A DNA stretch of 18,605 nucleotides from positions 1 through 18,605 of the forward strand of contig NZ_JAUMUL010000067.1 in assembly GCF_030530635.1 (NCBI RefSeq), written 5' to 3'. Position 1 is the first letter of the stretch; each line of letters starts with the position of its first letter. The position numbers and the translations under genes are program-made. Below the pieces are notes generated by a model. That model had not been told where the DNA came from. It saw only the letters and a list, made by a program, of their open reading frames with translations, and ran no database searches. This stretch comes from Actinomyces sp. Lineage in GTDB: Bacteria; Actinomycetota; Actinomycetes; Actinomycetales; Actinomycetaceae. Below are positions 6,998 through 13,802 of the stretch, piece by piece.

Positions 6998-8049
6998 TTC
7001 ACCGCGGCGCGCACGGCGTCGAGGACGAAACGCGCCGCCGTCGGGCCGGCATTGAGGTAGAAGGGATCGTCCTCCACCTGCACGACCTGGCCGGCCTGCA
7101 CCGCCGACAGCGTGGGCCACAGTGACATGCCCGTCAGTTCGGAGGCGTCCCCGCCCTGCACACCGAACAGGAGCCAGTCGCCGTCGGCCTGGTCGAGCTG
7201 CTCCTCGGAGATGTCCACGGAGGTGTCGTCGGTGAAGGTCTGGGTGTCCGGACGGGTCACGCCCATATCGGCCAGCACCGAGCCGGCGAAGGACACAGCC
7301 CCGAAGACACGGGTGTGGTCGCCGTTCTTGCGCAGCAGAGACACGGTGGTGCCGGCGGGGATACCCGCCCCGGCGGAGGCGGCATCGGCGTGGAAGGCCT
7401 CCAACCAGGCCTGGGCCGTCTCCGGCTTGCCCAGGGCGTCCGCCAACAGCAGGAAGTCCTGCTTCCAGTACTGACCGGTGCCCTGCGTAGCGACGGTCGG
7501 GGCGATCTCGGTCAGTGAGGAGTACAGGGACTGGGCGTCCTTGCCTGCGATGTTCATCAGGATCAGGTCTGGGTTGAGGCCCGCGATCGCCTCCACGCTC
7601 GGCTCGGAGCGTGAGCCGACGTCGGTGATCTTAGCCAGGGCATCGGCGTTATTGGGGAAGGTGGCGGGCAGGTAGTCGGGGACGGTGCCGGCGCCATCCC
7701 CGGAGGTGGCGCCCACCGGGACGAATCCCAGTGTCAGGGCCGCGTCCAGCTGGCCGGTGGAGATGATGACGACCCGCTTGGGGGCGGTGTCGATCGTGGT
7801 GTCGCCCAGGAAGTGGGTGACGATCCGCGGGAAGACGTCGTCCCCCTGTCCGGAGCCCATGCCATCGGGAATCGCGGTGGGTACGGTGGCGTCGGCCGTG
7901 GCGGTGCCGGTCGAGCCTGTGGCGGCGGCGCCGGAGGCGATTGTCGAGCCGGTGGAGGTGGTGGAGCCGGAGCAGGCGGCGATGACGGGGACGGCAACGG
8001 CGGCGCCCAGCATGCCCAAGGCGATGCGGCGCGAGAACAGAGAACTCAT
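6994..8049 (-). CDS. Iron-siderophore ABC transporter, substrate-binding lipoprotein
   Basis: This 351-residue protein starts with SRRIALGMLGAAVAV and a lipobox VIAAC at Cys26, so it is a lipoprotein. The paired Arg allows Tat export. A Ser/Thr/Gly/Ala linker follows to about residue 60. The FecB-type binding fold includes RVVIISTGQLDAALTLGFVPVG, VEAIAGLNPDLILMN and a C-terminal NAGPTAARFVLDAV. It would capture ferric siderophore (or possibly heme or cobalamin) outside the membrane and hand it to the FecCD-type permeases. There is no ribosome site before the ATG. An iron-box-like element ends on the start codon, so the message is probably leaderless. It is the first gene of the binding protein-ATPase operon. 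Confidence 0.92.
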   Translation of the reverse strand: MSSLFSRRIALGMLGAAVAVPVIAACSGSTTSTGSTIASGAAATGSTGTATADATVPTAIPDGMGSGQGDDVFPRIVTHFLGDTTIDTAPKRVVIISTGQLDAALTLGFVPVGATSGDGAGTVPDYLPATFPNNADALAKITDVGSRSEPSVEAIAGLNPDLILMNIAGKDAQSLYSSLTEIAPTVATQGTGQYWKQDFLLLADALGKPETAQAWLEAFHADAASAGAGIPAGTTVSLLRKNGDHTRVFGAVSFAGSVLADMGVTRPDTQTFTDDTSVDISEEQLDQADGDWLLFGVQGGDASELTGMSLWPTLSAVQAGQVVQVEDDPFYLNAGPTAARFVLDAVRAAVK

Positions 8050-8067
8050 ATGATGAGGCTATCCTAA
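8049..8067. promoter_or_regulatory. DtxR/IdeR-like iron box between divergent iron-transport operons
   Basis: The minus strand reads TTAGGATAGCCTCATCATA. By eye this matches 14 of 19 positions of the DtxR/IdeR consensus, nearly all in the TTAGGnTAGCCT half. It sits within the 24 bases between the binding-protein ATG (8049) and the permease GTG (8074). A TAGGAT inside it could be the -10 box for the minus-strand gene. One bound iron-dependent repressor would cover both starts. Confidence 0.6.
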
Positions 8068-8073
8068 AGGACT

Positions 8074-9090
8074 GTGTTTCGTGCAAGTGGCCTTCGCCCC
8101 TTCGTCCTGGACGCCGGGGCGCTTCTGGCAGGTGTCGGCGTACTGATTGTTCTGTGCCTGCTCAGCCTCGCCGTCGGCTCGCGGCCGCTCGGCCTCGCCG
8201 AGGCCTGGGAGGGGCTGCACGCCCACGATGACACCATCGCCTCCCTGATCGTGTGGCGTCTGCGCCTGCCCCGAACCGCCCTCGCCATCGTCACCGGCGC
8301 CGCCCTGGCCGTAGCCGGAGCGGTGATGCAGGCCCTGACCCGCAACCCGCTGGCCGAGCCCGGCATCCTCGGTGTGAACGCAGGCGCCTCCTTGGCGGTG
8401 GTGCTGTCCGTATGGCTCGGCGGCATCACCACCGTATCCGGCTACCTCTGGTTCGCCTTCGCCGGCGCAGCGCTGGCCGCCACCCTGGTCCAGCTCATGG
8501 CCCGCCGCAGTCGGGACGCCGGCCCCGTCCGGCTGGTGCTGGCCGGCATTGCCCTGGGGGCGAGCCTGAACGCCATCACCGGCACCATCACCATGTATGA
8601 CACCAGCGCCTTCGACTCCTACCGGTTCTGGGTGGTGGGTGCCCTTGAGGGACGCGACGCCACCATGCTGGCCTGGGTGGCGCCATTCCTCGCGGCCGGG
8701 CTGGTCCTCGCCCTCGCCTCCGGGCATGCTCTCAACGTGCTTGCCCTGGGCGAGGAGCAGGCCACCGCACTTGGAGCCCGCCTGGGGCGGGTGCGGGCAC
8801 TCGCCCTGGTATCGATCACGCTGCTGTGCGGGGCGGCGACGGCGGCCGTCGGCCCCATCTCCTTCATCGGACTGGTGGTGCCCCACGTACTGCGGTTGGT
8901 CCTGGGCGTGGACCAACGCCGGCTTCTGGCCGCCTCCGTGCTGGCCGGGCCGATTCTGCTGCTGACCGCGGACATTGTCGGGCGCGTCCTGATCCGCCCC
9001 GACGAAATGGAGGCGGGCGTGGTCACCGCCTTCATCGGCGGGCCCGTGCTGCTGGCCATGGTGCTGCGACGCCGGGAGGCGATCCGATGA
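8074..9090 (+). CDS. Iron-siderophore ABC transporter permease (FecCD family), first subunit
   Basis: This 338-residue, very hydrophobic protein has the FecCD/BtuC layout. A first membrane helix at about residues 13-35 is followed by the family signature VTGAALAVAGAVMQALTRNPLAEPGILG over two stretches around residues 67-95. GPISFIGLVVPHVLRLVLG near residue 265 contains the cytoplasmic coupling helix that contacts the ATPase. About ten membrane helices are expected. The start is the GTG at 8074 with AAAGG three bases upstream, slightly close. The gene overlaps the next by 4 bases (ATGA). It probably forms a heterodimer with the second permease and works with the ATPase and lipoprotein genes on the other strand. 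Confidence 0.93.
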   Translation: MFRASGLRPFVLDAGALLAGVGVLIVLCLLSLAVGSRPLGLAEAWEGLHAHDDTIASLIVWRLRLPRTALAIVTGAALAVAGAVMQALTRNPLAEPGILGVNAGASLAVVLSVWLGGITTVSGYLWFAFAGAALAATLVQLMARRSRDAGPVRLVLAGIALGASLNAITGTITMYDTSAFDSYRFWVVGALEGRDATMLAWVAPFLAAGLVLALASGHALNVLALGEEQATALGARLGRVRALALVSITLLCGAATAAVGPISFIGLVVPHVLRLVLGVDQRRLLAASVLAGPILLLTADIVGRVLIRPDEMEAGVVTAFIGGPVLLAMVLRRREAIR

Positions 9091-10217
9091 GCGCGAGTCG
9101 GTGTGGCGGAGCCGCCCCCAAGGGGCCGGGCGGTCAGAACACGCCGTCCGACTCTCCCAGGCCTCGGACGGTCGCGGGTCCGCCCGCCGGACGCCTGCTG
9201 CTGCGCCCGGGTGGGGAACGCAGCCTGCTGGTGCGCCGTCGCGCCCTGGCCGTGGCGACTGTGCTGTTGGCGGTGGCCGCCGCGGTCGGCCTGTACACGC
9301 TTTTGACCGGCGCATACGAGTTGCCTGCCGACCAGGCCCTGCGCGTCCTGGTCGGGGAGGGCAACCGGGTTGACCGCTTCATCGTGCTCGGCCAGCGCCT
9401 GCCCCGCCTCATCGCCGCTGCCCTGATCGGCGCCATGCTGGCCGTTTCGGGGGCCGTCTTCCAGAGCCTGTCCCGCAACCCGCTGGGCAGCCCCGACATC
9501 GTCGGCTTCACCACCGGGGCGACCACCGGCGGCCTACTGGTCATCCTCGTGTCCGCAGCCTCCTCCACCGCCGCCATCGCCATGGGCACCACCCTCGGCG
9601 GCTTCGCCACCGCCGCCATGGTGGTGCTGGCGGCACGCCGACGAGGCGGGGCCGGGGAGAGCCTGGTGCTGGCCGGCGTCGCCCTTTCCCAGACACTGTC
9701 CGCCTTCAACGACTACCTGCTCTCGCGGGCCACTATCCAACAGGCCGAAGTCGCCCGAACCTGGCAGTACGGCTCCCTGAACGCCATCACCTGGGTGCAG
9801 GTGCGGCCCCTGATTGTGGCCGCCACCGTGCTGATCCCGCTAGTTCTCTGGTTCGGCCGTCCGGCCGCCGTCCTGGAACTGGGCGACGACGCCGCCACCT
9901 CCCTCGGGCTCGGTGTGGGACGGCTGCGGGCCGCCCTGGTCGGTTACGGGGTGGTGCTCGCGGCCGTATGCGTGTCAGTGGCCGGTCCCATCGGCTTCCT
10001 GGCACTGGCCGCGCCCCAGCTGGCGCAGCGGCTGGCCCGAACGGCGGGGCTGACGCTCGGAGTGTCCGCAGCCATGGGAACCGTCCTGCTGGTGGTAGCC
10101 GACCTGGCCGCGCAGCGGCTACTGGCACCCTTCCAGATCCCGGTCGGGCTGCTGGCGGCGGCCTGCGGCGGCCTGTACCTCATGTGGCTGCTGGGGCTGC
10201 GCCAATCCCCGGGCTAA
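9087..10217 (+). CDS. Iron-siderophore ABC transporter permease (FecCD family), second subunit
   Basis: Read from the ATG at 9087, which overlaps the stop of the first permease, the product is 376 residues. A hydrophilic N-terminus of about 45 residues (Gly/Pro/Arg-rich) precedes the first membrane helix (ALAVATVLLAVAAAVGLYTL). The signature LIGAMLAVSGAVFQSL / SRNPLGSPDIVGFTTGA follows, and the coupling region AGPIGFLALAAPQLAQRLAR lies near residue 310. This is FepG-like in pattern, complementing the first subunit. The frame stays open far upstream of 9087, but that part overlaps the first permease and is not family-like, so the coupled ATG is preferred. Confidence 0.93.
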   Translation: MSASRCGGAAPKGPGGQNTPSDSPRPRTVAGPPAGRLLLRPGGERSLLVRRRALAVATVLLAVAAAVGLYTLLTGAYELPADQALRVLVGEGNRVDRFIVLGQRLPRLIAAALIGAMLAVSGAVFQSLSRNPLGSPDIVGFTTGATTGGLLVILVSAASSTAAIAMGTTLGGFATAAMVVLAARRRGGAGESLVLAGVALSQTLSAFNDYLLSRATIQQAEVARTWQYGSLNAITWVQVRPLIVAATVLIPLVLWFGRPAAVLELGDDAATSLGLGVGRLRAALVGYGVVLAAVCVSVAGPIGFLALAAPQLAQRLARTAGLTLGVSAAMGTVLLVVADLAAQRLLAPFQIPVGLLAAACGGLYLMWLLGLRQSPG

Positions 10218-10243
10218 GGGCGTCGCGGAATCCGGCCACGCCC
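10218..10243 (+). terminator. Candidate terminator hairpin between convergent operons
   Basis: Arms GGGCGT/ACGCCC with a nested CGGA/TCCG stem start directly after the permease stop (TAA at 10215-10217). Only 100 bases separate this stop from the end of the convergent pafA gene, so a terminator is expected here. There is no clear T-run. Confidence 0.35.
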
Positions 10244-10317
10244 CTCTCGACACACCAGGAAGCCACGGCGGTGAGCCAATACCACGCAACGATGCCCGCC
10301 CATCTGCATGCACCGTC

Positions 10318-11742
10318 TCAGCATCCCGGACCGCCCTCCCACGGCCCGAGTTCCTCAATGCGCTCCAGCAGTGCCTCCACCGGCGGACTGTCGGCGGCTT
10401 GAGGGTCTAGCAGGTCTATCTGTGGGCTGGGCGGGCAGTCCAGACGCACGTGCGCCCAGCCGATGGAGGCCAGGCGTCGTGTGCGGTTGCAGGCCTCCAC
10501 GACTCGCCCGCGCAGGGCGGCCCGGGTGCCGTCAGGGGCGCGCTCACAGGCCGCCTGCACCTCCTCCGCTCCCACCAACGGGGTCAACAGACCCGCCGTC
10601 GTCAGCGGCTCGCGCAGCCCCGTGACGGGGGACAGATCGTGGTAGGCCAGTTCGGCTCGACGCACCCGGGGATCGGCCCACCCCAGCGGGGCGCGCTCGG
10701 CCACACGCGCCAGCACCACGTATTTGATCGCCCAGTCCAGCTCGGTGGACACCGTCGCGATATCACCCGTGCGCAGTGCCTGCGTCCCGCGCCGGGCCAG
10801 GTCCATGACCCGCGTGCTGAGGGCGTCGTGGGCTGGTGCGAGAACGCCGAGGCGGTCCAGGGCGGCCTCCAGCAGTTGCGGGCAGGTGACCGGCCCCCGC
10901 TCGGGCCGCGCGCAGGGCGTGAGCGGGTCCAGGCTCCAGGCCCGGGCAGCCGCCGCCGGGTTCACCAGCTCGCATTCGGCAAGGTCCCACAGCCCCCGCT
11001 CGGCCACGGTCAAGGCAGCGTCGAGAAGCACGACCTTGAGTGCCGTCGTCCACGGGCTGATGGCAGAGTCTGCGGCAACCACGTGCAGGCGCCGCCACCG
11101 ACCGGCGTCGGCGTGCGGCTCGTCGCGGGTGTTGACGAAGGCACGCTCATGAGTGGGGTCGTCGGAGGCCGCCGTGCGGATGTGCTCGGCGCGAGCGGAG
11201 TAGCGCAAGGGGCCGATCGGTCCCGCGGCCGGATTCTGATCCGGGGCGGGCAGCGCGCCGGCGCCCGCCAACACCTGGCGTGCTGCCAATAGGCCGATGA
11301 GACCGCCCAGCGGCAGCCGGAATCCGCGCTCGACCTGGTAGTTCTCGTGACAGCCGAAGGTAGCGCCCCACCCGTCGACGTTGGACTTGAGCACGTGCAC
11401 GCGCGCGCCTCGCGGTGCCAGACGCTCGTTGGCGGCCTGCGCCATGGCATGCAGCCGGGCGTCGCCGGCCAGATCCTGGGCGACGACGTCGCTGACCCAC
11501 AGGCACTCCGGCCCCGCGAACTCCGGGTGCAGACCGATATCCACGTATAGGCGCGCACCGGAGGTGGTGAAGCGGTGCGTACCGGAGGGTACGGACTCGG
11601 CGCCGCGGAAGAGCTCCTGTACCGCATCCTCCACGCTCAGCGGCATGCCCTCGTGGGCCTCGGGGCCCAGGTAGGAGCTGGTGACGCCGTACTCGGTCTC
11701 AATGCCGACAACGCGGTGCAGCCGCCCCGCGGGGGTGCTCAC
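10318..11742 (-). CDS. pafA: Pup-protein ligase PafA
   Basis: This 474-residue carboxylate-amine ligase fold protein ATP-dependently joins the C-terminal Glu of Pup to substrate lysines. The N-terminal metal/ATP strand is VVGIETEYGVTSSY (Glu15 and Glu17). The catalytic Asp68 lies in GARLYVDIGLHPEF, matching the GARLYxDxGxHPEY motif. KSNVDGWGATFGCHENY and FVNTRDEPHADAGRWRRLHV are conserved PafA/Dop segments, and LDWAIKYVVL appears further on. It lacks the Dop loop, which separates it from Dop. The GTG at 11742 overlaps the pup stop (GTGA), so it is coupled to pup. The part after the RRLHV motif (DSAISPWTTALKV) departs from the usual DSNMxE pattern, so this is a divergent PafA. Confidence 0.93.
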   Translation of the reverse strand: MSTPAGRLHRVVGIETEYGVTSSYLGPEAHEGMPLSVEDAVQELFRGAESVPSGTHRFTTSGARLYVDIGLHPEFAGPECLWVSDVVAQDLAGDARLHAMAQAANERLAPRGARVHVLKSNVDGWGATFGCHENYQVERGFRLPLGGLIGLLAARQVLAGAGALPAPDQNPAAGPIGPLRYSARAEHIRTAASDDPTHERAFVNTRDEPHADAGRWRRLHVVAADSAISPWTTALKVVLLDAALTVAERGLWDLAECELVNPAAAARAWSLDPLTPCARPERGPVTCPQLLEAALDRLGVLAPAHDALSTRVMDLARRGTQALRTGDIATVSTELDWAIKYVVLARVAERAPLGWADPRVRRAELAYHDLSPVTGLREPLTTAGLLTPLVGAEEVQAACERAPDGTRAALRGRVVEACNRTRRLASIGWAHVRLDCPPSPQIDLLDPQAADSPPVEALLERIEELGPWEGGPGC

Positions 11743-11918
11743 TGTCCGCCCTGTTGGCGGAAGCTCTGCACGAAGGCAAGGGCGTTGACCTCCAGGACGT
11801 CGTCGATGCCGTCGAGCACCTCGTCCAGGCCCTGGGCCTGGACGACCGGTGGCGCCGGCGGCGGAGCCTCGGGTTCGGGCTCCTCACGGGAGACTTGTGC
11901 ATGGATTCGTTCTGACAC
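11739..11918 (-). CDS. pup: Prokaryotic ubiquitin-like protein Pup
   Basis: This small gene encodes 59 residues from a GTG at 11918 with a perfect AGGAGG five bases upstream. The N-terminal half is disordered and Glu/Pro/Ala-rich (EEPEPEAPPPAPP). The C-terminal half keeps the Pup core: LDEVLDGIDDVLEVNALAF, which forms the helix that binds the ATPase coiled coils, and ends in GGQ. The terminal Gln means Dop must deamidate it to Glu before PafA can use it. There is no lysine anywhere, unlike mycobacterial Pup, so Pup cannot itself be pupylated. The flanking dop and pafA genes confirm the identity. The strong ribosome site fits the need for abundant Pup. Confidence 0.95.
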   Translation of the reverse strand: MSERIHAQVSREEPEPEAPPPAPPVVQAQGLDEVLDGIDDVLEVNALAFVQSFRQQGGQ

Positions 11919-11968
11919 GGGTTCCTCCTGGTCCTTCCGGTTGTATTCGGTTGGTGGCGGCGTCGACA

Positions 11969-11987
11969 GCGCCGGTGCTCACGGCGC
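11969..11987 (-). promoter_or_regulatory. Hairpin spanning the dop stop codon ahead of pup
   Basis: Perfect arms GCGCCG/CGGCGC with a 7-base loop cover the dop stop (11981-11979), about 50 bases upstream of the pup start. It may be a processing or stability element that lets pup be expressed differently from arc-dop, or simply chance in GC-rich sequence. Confidence 0.25.
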
Positions 11988-13802
11988 CGTCGGTTCCCCT
12001 TGCTCCTCGGCGTAGATACCCTCGTTCCAGCTGTATAGCCTCGGCTCGGGCGGGACCTCCAGGCCCAGCGCCTCCAGCGTCGCCACAAGCACCGCCTCCT
12101 CCGCAGGTCCCGGGTCGGGCTTCGAGGCGTCGGCGCCTAACCCGGGGCGCAGCAGACGCTCACGGGCGTCGCGCACTGCCTGCTCGACCTGCGCCGTAGT
12201 GGGACTACTGGGATCGGGCAGGGTGACTCGCAGCAGGCAGCGGGCGCCGACGTCCACCACCACCGAGGTCCAGGAGGCCGCCCAGACCCGGTCGGGAAAG
12301 AGCCGCAGCAGTGCGGCTCGTCCCCCGGCCCGCGTACGCGCCGGCGCCGTCGTCACCGCGGTCTCAACCTCAACCTCGTCCAGGACGCTGCGCACCACAC
12401 CCGTGCGCTCCAAGCGGGCGGCGAGTGAAGTGGTCGGATCAACCACGCTGAACTGCAGGTCCGCGGCCCGCAGTCGGGCGTCGTCCCAGCCGCAGCCGTA
12501 GCGCGAGCGCAGCCGCTCCAACAGCGTCAGCTTTGCACACCACTCCACCAGGTGGGCGGCGTGCTCGGGGCCGGCCTCCAGGGCGTCCAGGGCCTCACCC
12601 CACAGGTCGAGTACCAACATGGTCTCCTCAGCCGCCGATCCTGCCTTAGGCACCGGAGCGCACGCGCCCCGGAGGTCGGCGTCCCCCGGTGCGGCCGCCT
12701 CGCGCACCTCCTGAAGGAATGCCCGCTGCATCTCCAGTGCGCTGACCTGTCCGCCCGCGGCCAGCGGGCAGCGCACCCGCGCAGTGGGGTCGCGGGAGAA
12801 TGCCCGGATCGCCGCCACCGGGTCGGCCATGGCCAGGCGGTCGGCCAGTGCCCGGGCCCGGTCGGGAAAGTGCTCCACGAGTGACAGCAGGGCCGCCGTC
12901 GACCCCAGTCGTAGCAGGGCGCTGACCGCCAGGCTGGAGGAGTCCGCCGTGATGACGTGTAGGCGGCGCCAACGGGAGGCGTCGGCATGGGGCTCGTCAC
13001 GCGTGTTGACGATGGGGCGCTCGCGGGTGGTATACAGCGAGACCTCCCGCTCGATGAAGTCGGCTCGAGCCAACACCTGGAAACCGGGCTCCTCGCCCGC
13101 CGGACCAATGCCCACCCGACCCGAGCCGCACAGCACCGAGCGGCTGACGAGGAAGGGCACAAGCAGGTCGGTCAGCAGTGCCCAGGGCACCCGTCGGTCC
13201 ACCGCGTAGGACTCATGGGCTCCCCAGGCCGAGCCGTGCCCGTCGGTGTTGTTCTTTATTACCTGGATGCGGCCGGGGCGACGGGCCGACAGCGCCTGCT
13301 CCGCGCGGTGCATGATCCTGTCCCCAGCACGGTCGTAGCGCACCGCCTCCACAGGACCGCGGGTCTCCGGCGAGGCGTACTCGGGGTGGGAGTGGTCGAC
13401 GTACAGGCGGGAGCCGTTGGGCGCATGTGTGGCCGAGCCCCGGTAGTAGTGCTGACCGAAGCGGTCCACCCGCTGGATCCAGCGCGTCGGAGCCCCAGTG
13501 AGGACCGCTCCGGCCTCCAGATCGGTGCGTGCCTCTGGTGCCAGGTCGTGATCGTCCCCGTCGCGGGCGTCGCGGGTGGGCAGCTCCCCGGAGTAGTCGA
13601 AACGGCAGCCCGCCCCCCGCTCCAAGTTGCGCGAGTCCTCCGCCGGTACGTGCAAGGTCGATGGGTCGCCCTCGGCAGCGGCCTGGCGAGCGTAGGCGTA
13701 GAGCAGCTGTTCGGACAGGGCAGTCGGATCGGCCTCGGGGTCGTCACGGTCGATCAGGGCATACTCGGTCTCCACTCCCATGATGCGTTGCACGGTGATC
13801 AT
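11979..13802 (-). CDS. dop: Pup deamidase/depupylase Dop
   Basis: The start is the ATG at 13802, which overlaps the arc stop (ATGA) and gives 607 residues. QRIMGVETEYALIDRDDP supplies metal-binding Glu11 and Glu13. The Dop-specific loop with CRFDYSGELPTRDARDGDDHDL (residues 66-87) and the catalytic Asp136 in SRLYVDHSHPEY follow. The Dop-type segment SGRVGIGPAGEEPGFQ and IVNTRDEPHADASRWRRLHV are next, and ASWTSVVVDVG marks the usual C-terminal part. Dop converts Pup-Gln to Pup-Glu and cleaves Pup from substrates. Mycobacterial Dop is about 500 residues. The extra length here lies between the Dop loop and the Asp, in the middle, and in a 56-residue C-terminal tail (552-607). It sits between arc and pup in the operon. 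Confidence 0.95.
   Translation of the reverse strand: MITVQRIMGVETEYALIDRDDPEADPTALSEQLLYAYARQAAAEGDPSTLHVPAEDSRNLERGAGCRFDYSGELPTRDARDGDDHDLAPEARTDLEAGAVLTGAPTRWIQRVDRFGQHYYRGSATHAPNGSRLYVDHSHPEYASPETRGPVEAVRYDRAGDRIMHRAEQALSARRPGRIQVIKNNTDGHGSAWGAHESYAVDRRVPWALLTDLLVPFLVSRSVLCGSGRVGIGPAGEEPGFQVLARADFIEREVSLYTTRERPIVNTRDEPHADASRWRRLHVITADSSSLAVSALLRLGSTAALLSLVEHFPDRARALADRLAMADPVAAIRAFSRDPTARVRCPLAAGGQVSALEMQRAFLQEVREAAAPGDADLRGACAPVPKAGSAAEETMLVLDLWGEALDALEAGPEHAAHLVEWCAKLTLLERLRSRYGCGWDDARLRAADLQFSVVDPTTSLAARLERTGVVRSVLDEVEVETAVTTAPARTRAGGRAALLRLFPDRVWAASWTSVVVDVGARCLLRVTLPDPSSPTTAQVEQAVRDARERLLRPGLGADASKPDPGPAEEAVLVATLEALGLEVPPEPRLYSWNEGIYAEEQGEPTAP

Noticed and set aside
8826..9086. Upstream extension of the second permease frame
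   Set aside because: It overlaps the first permease, is Arg/Gly-rich and not membrane-like; the coupled ATG at 9087 is better.
8059..9315. Long minus strand open frame of 418 codons opposite the first permease
   Set aside because: Low-complexity Gln/Gly/His-rich translation; the + strand carries FecCD signatures.
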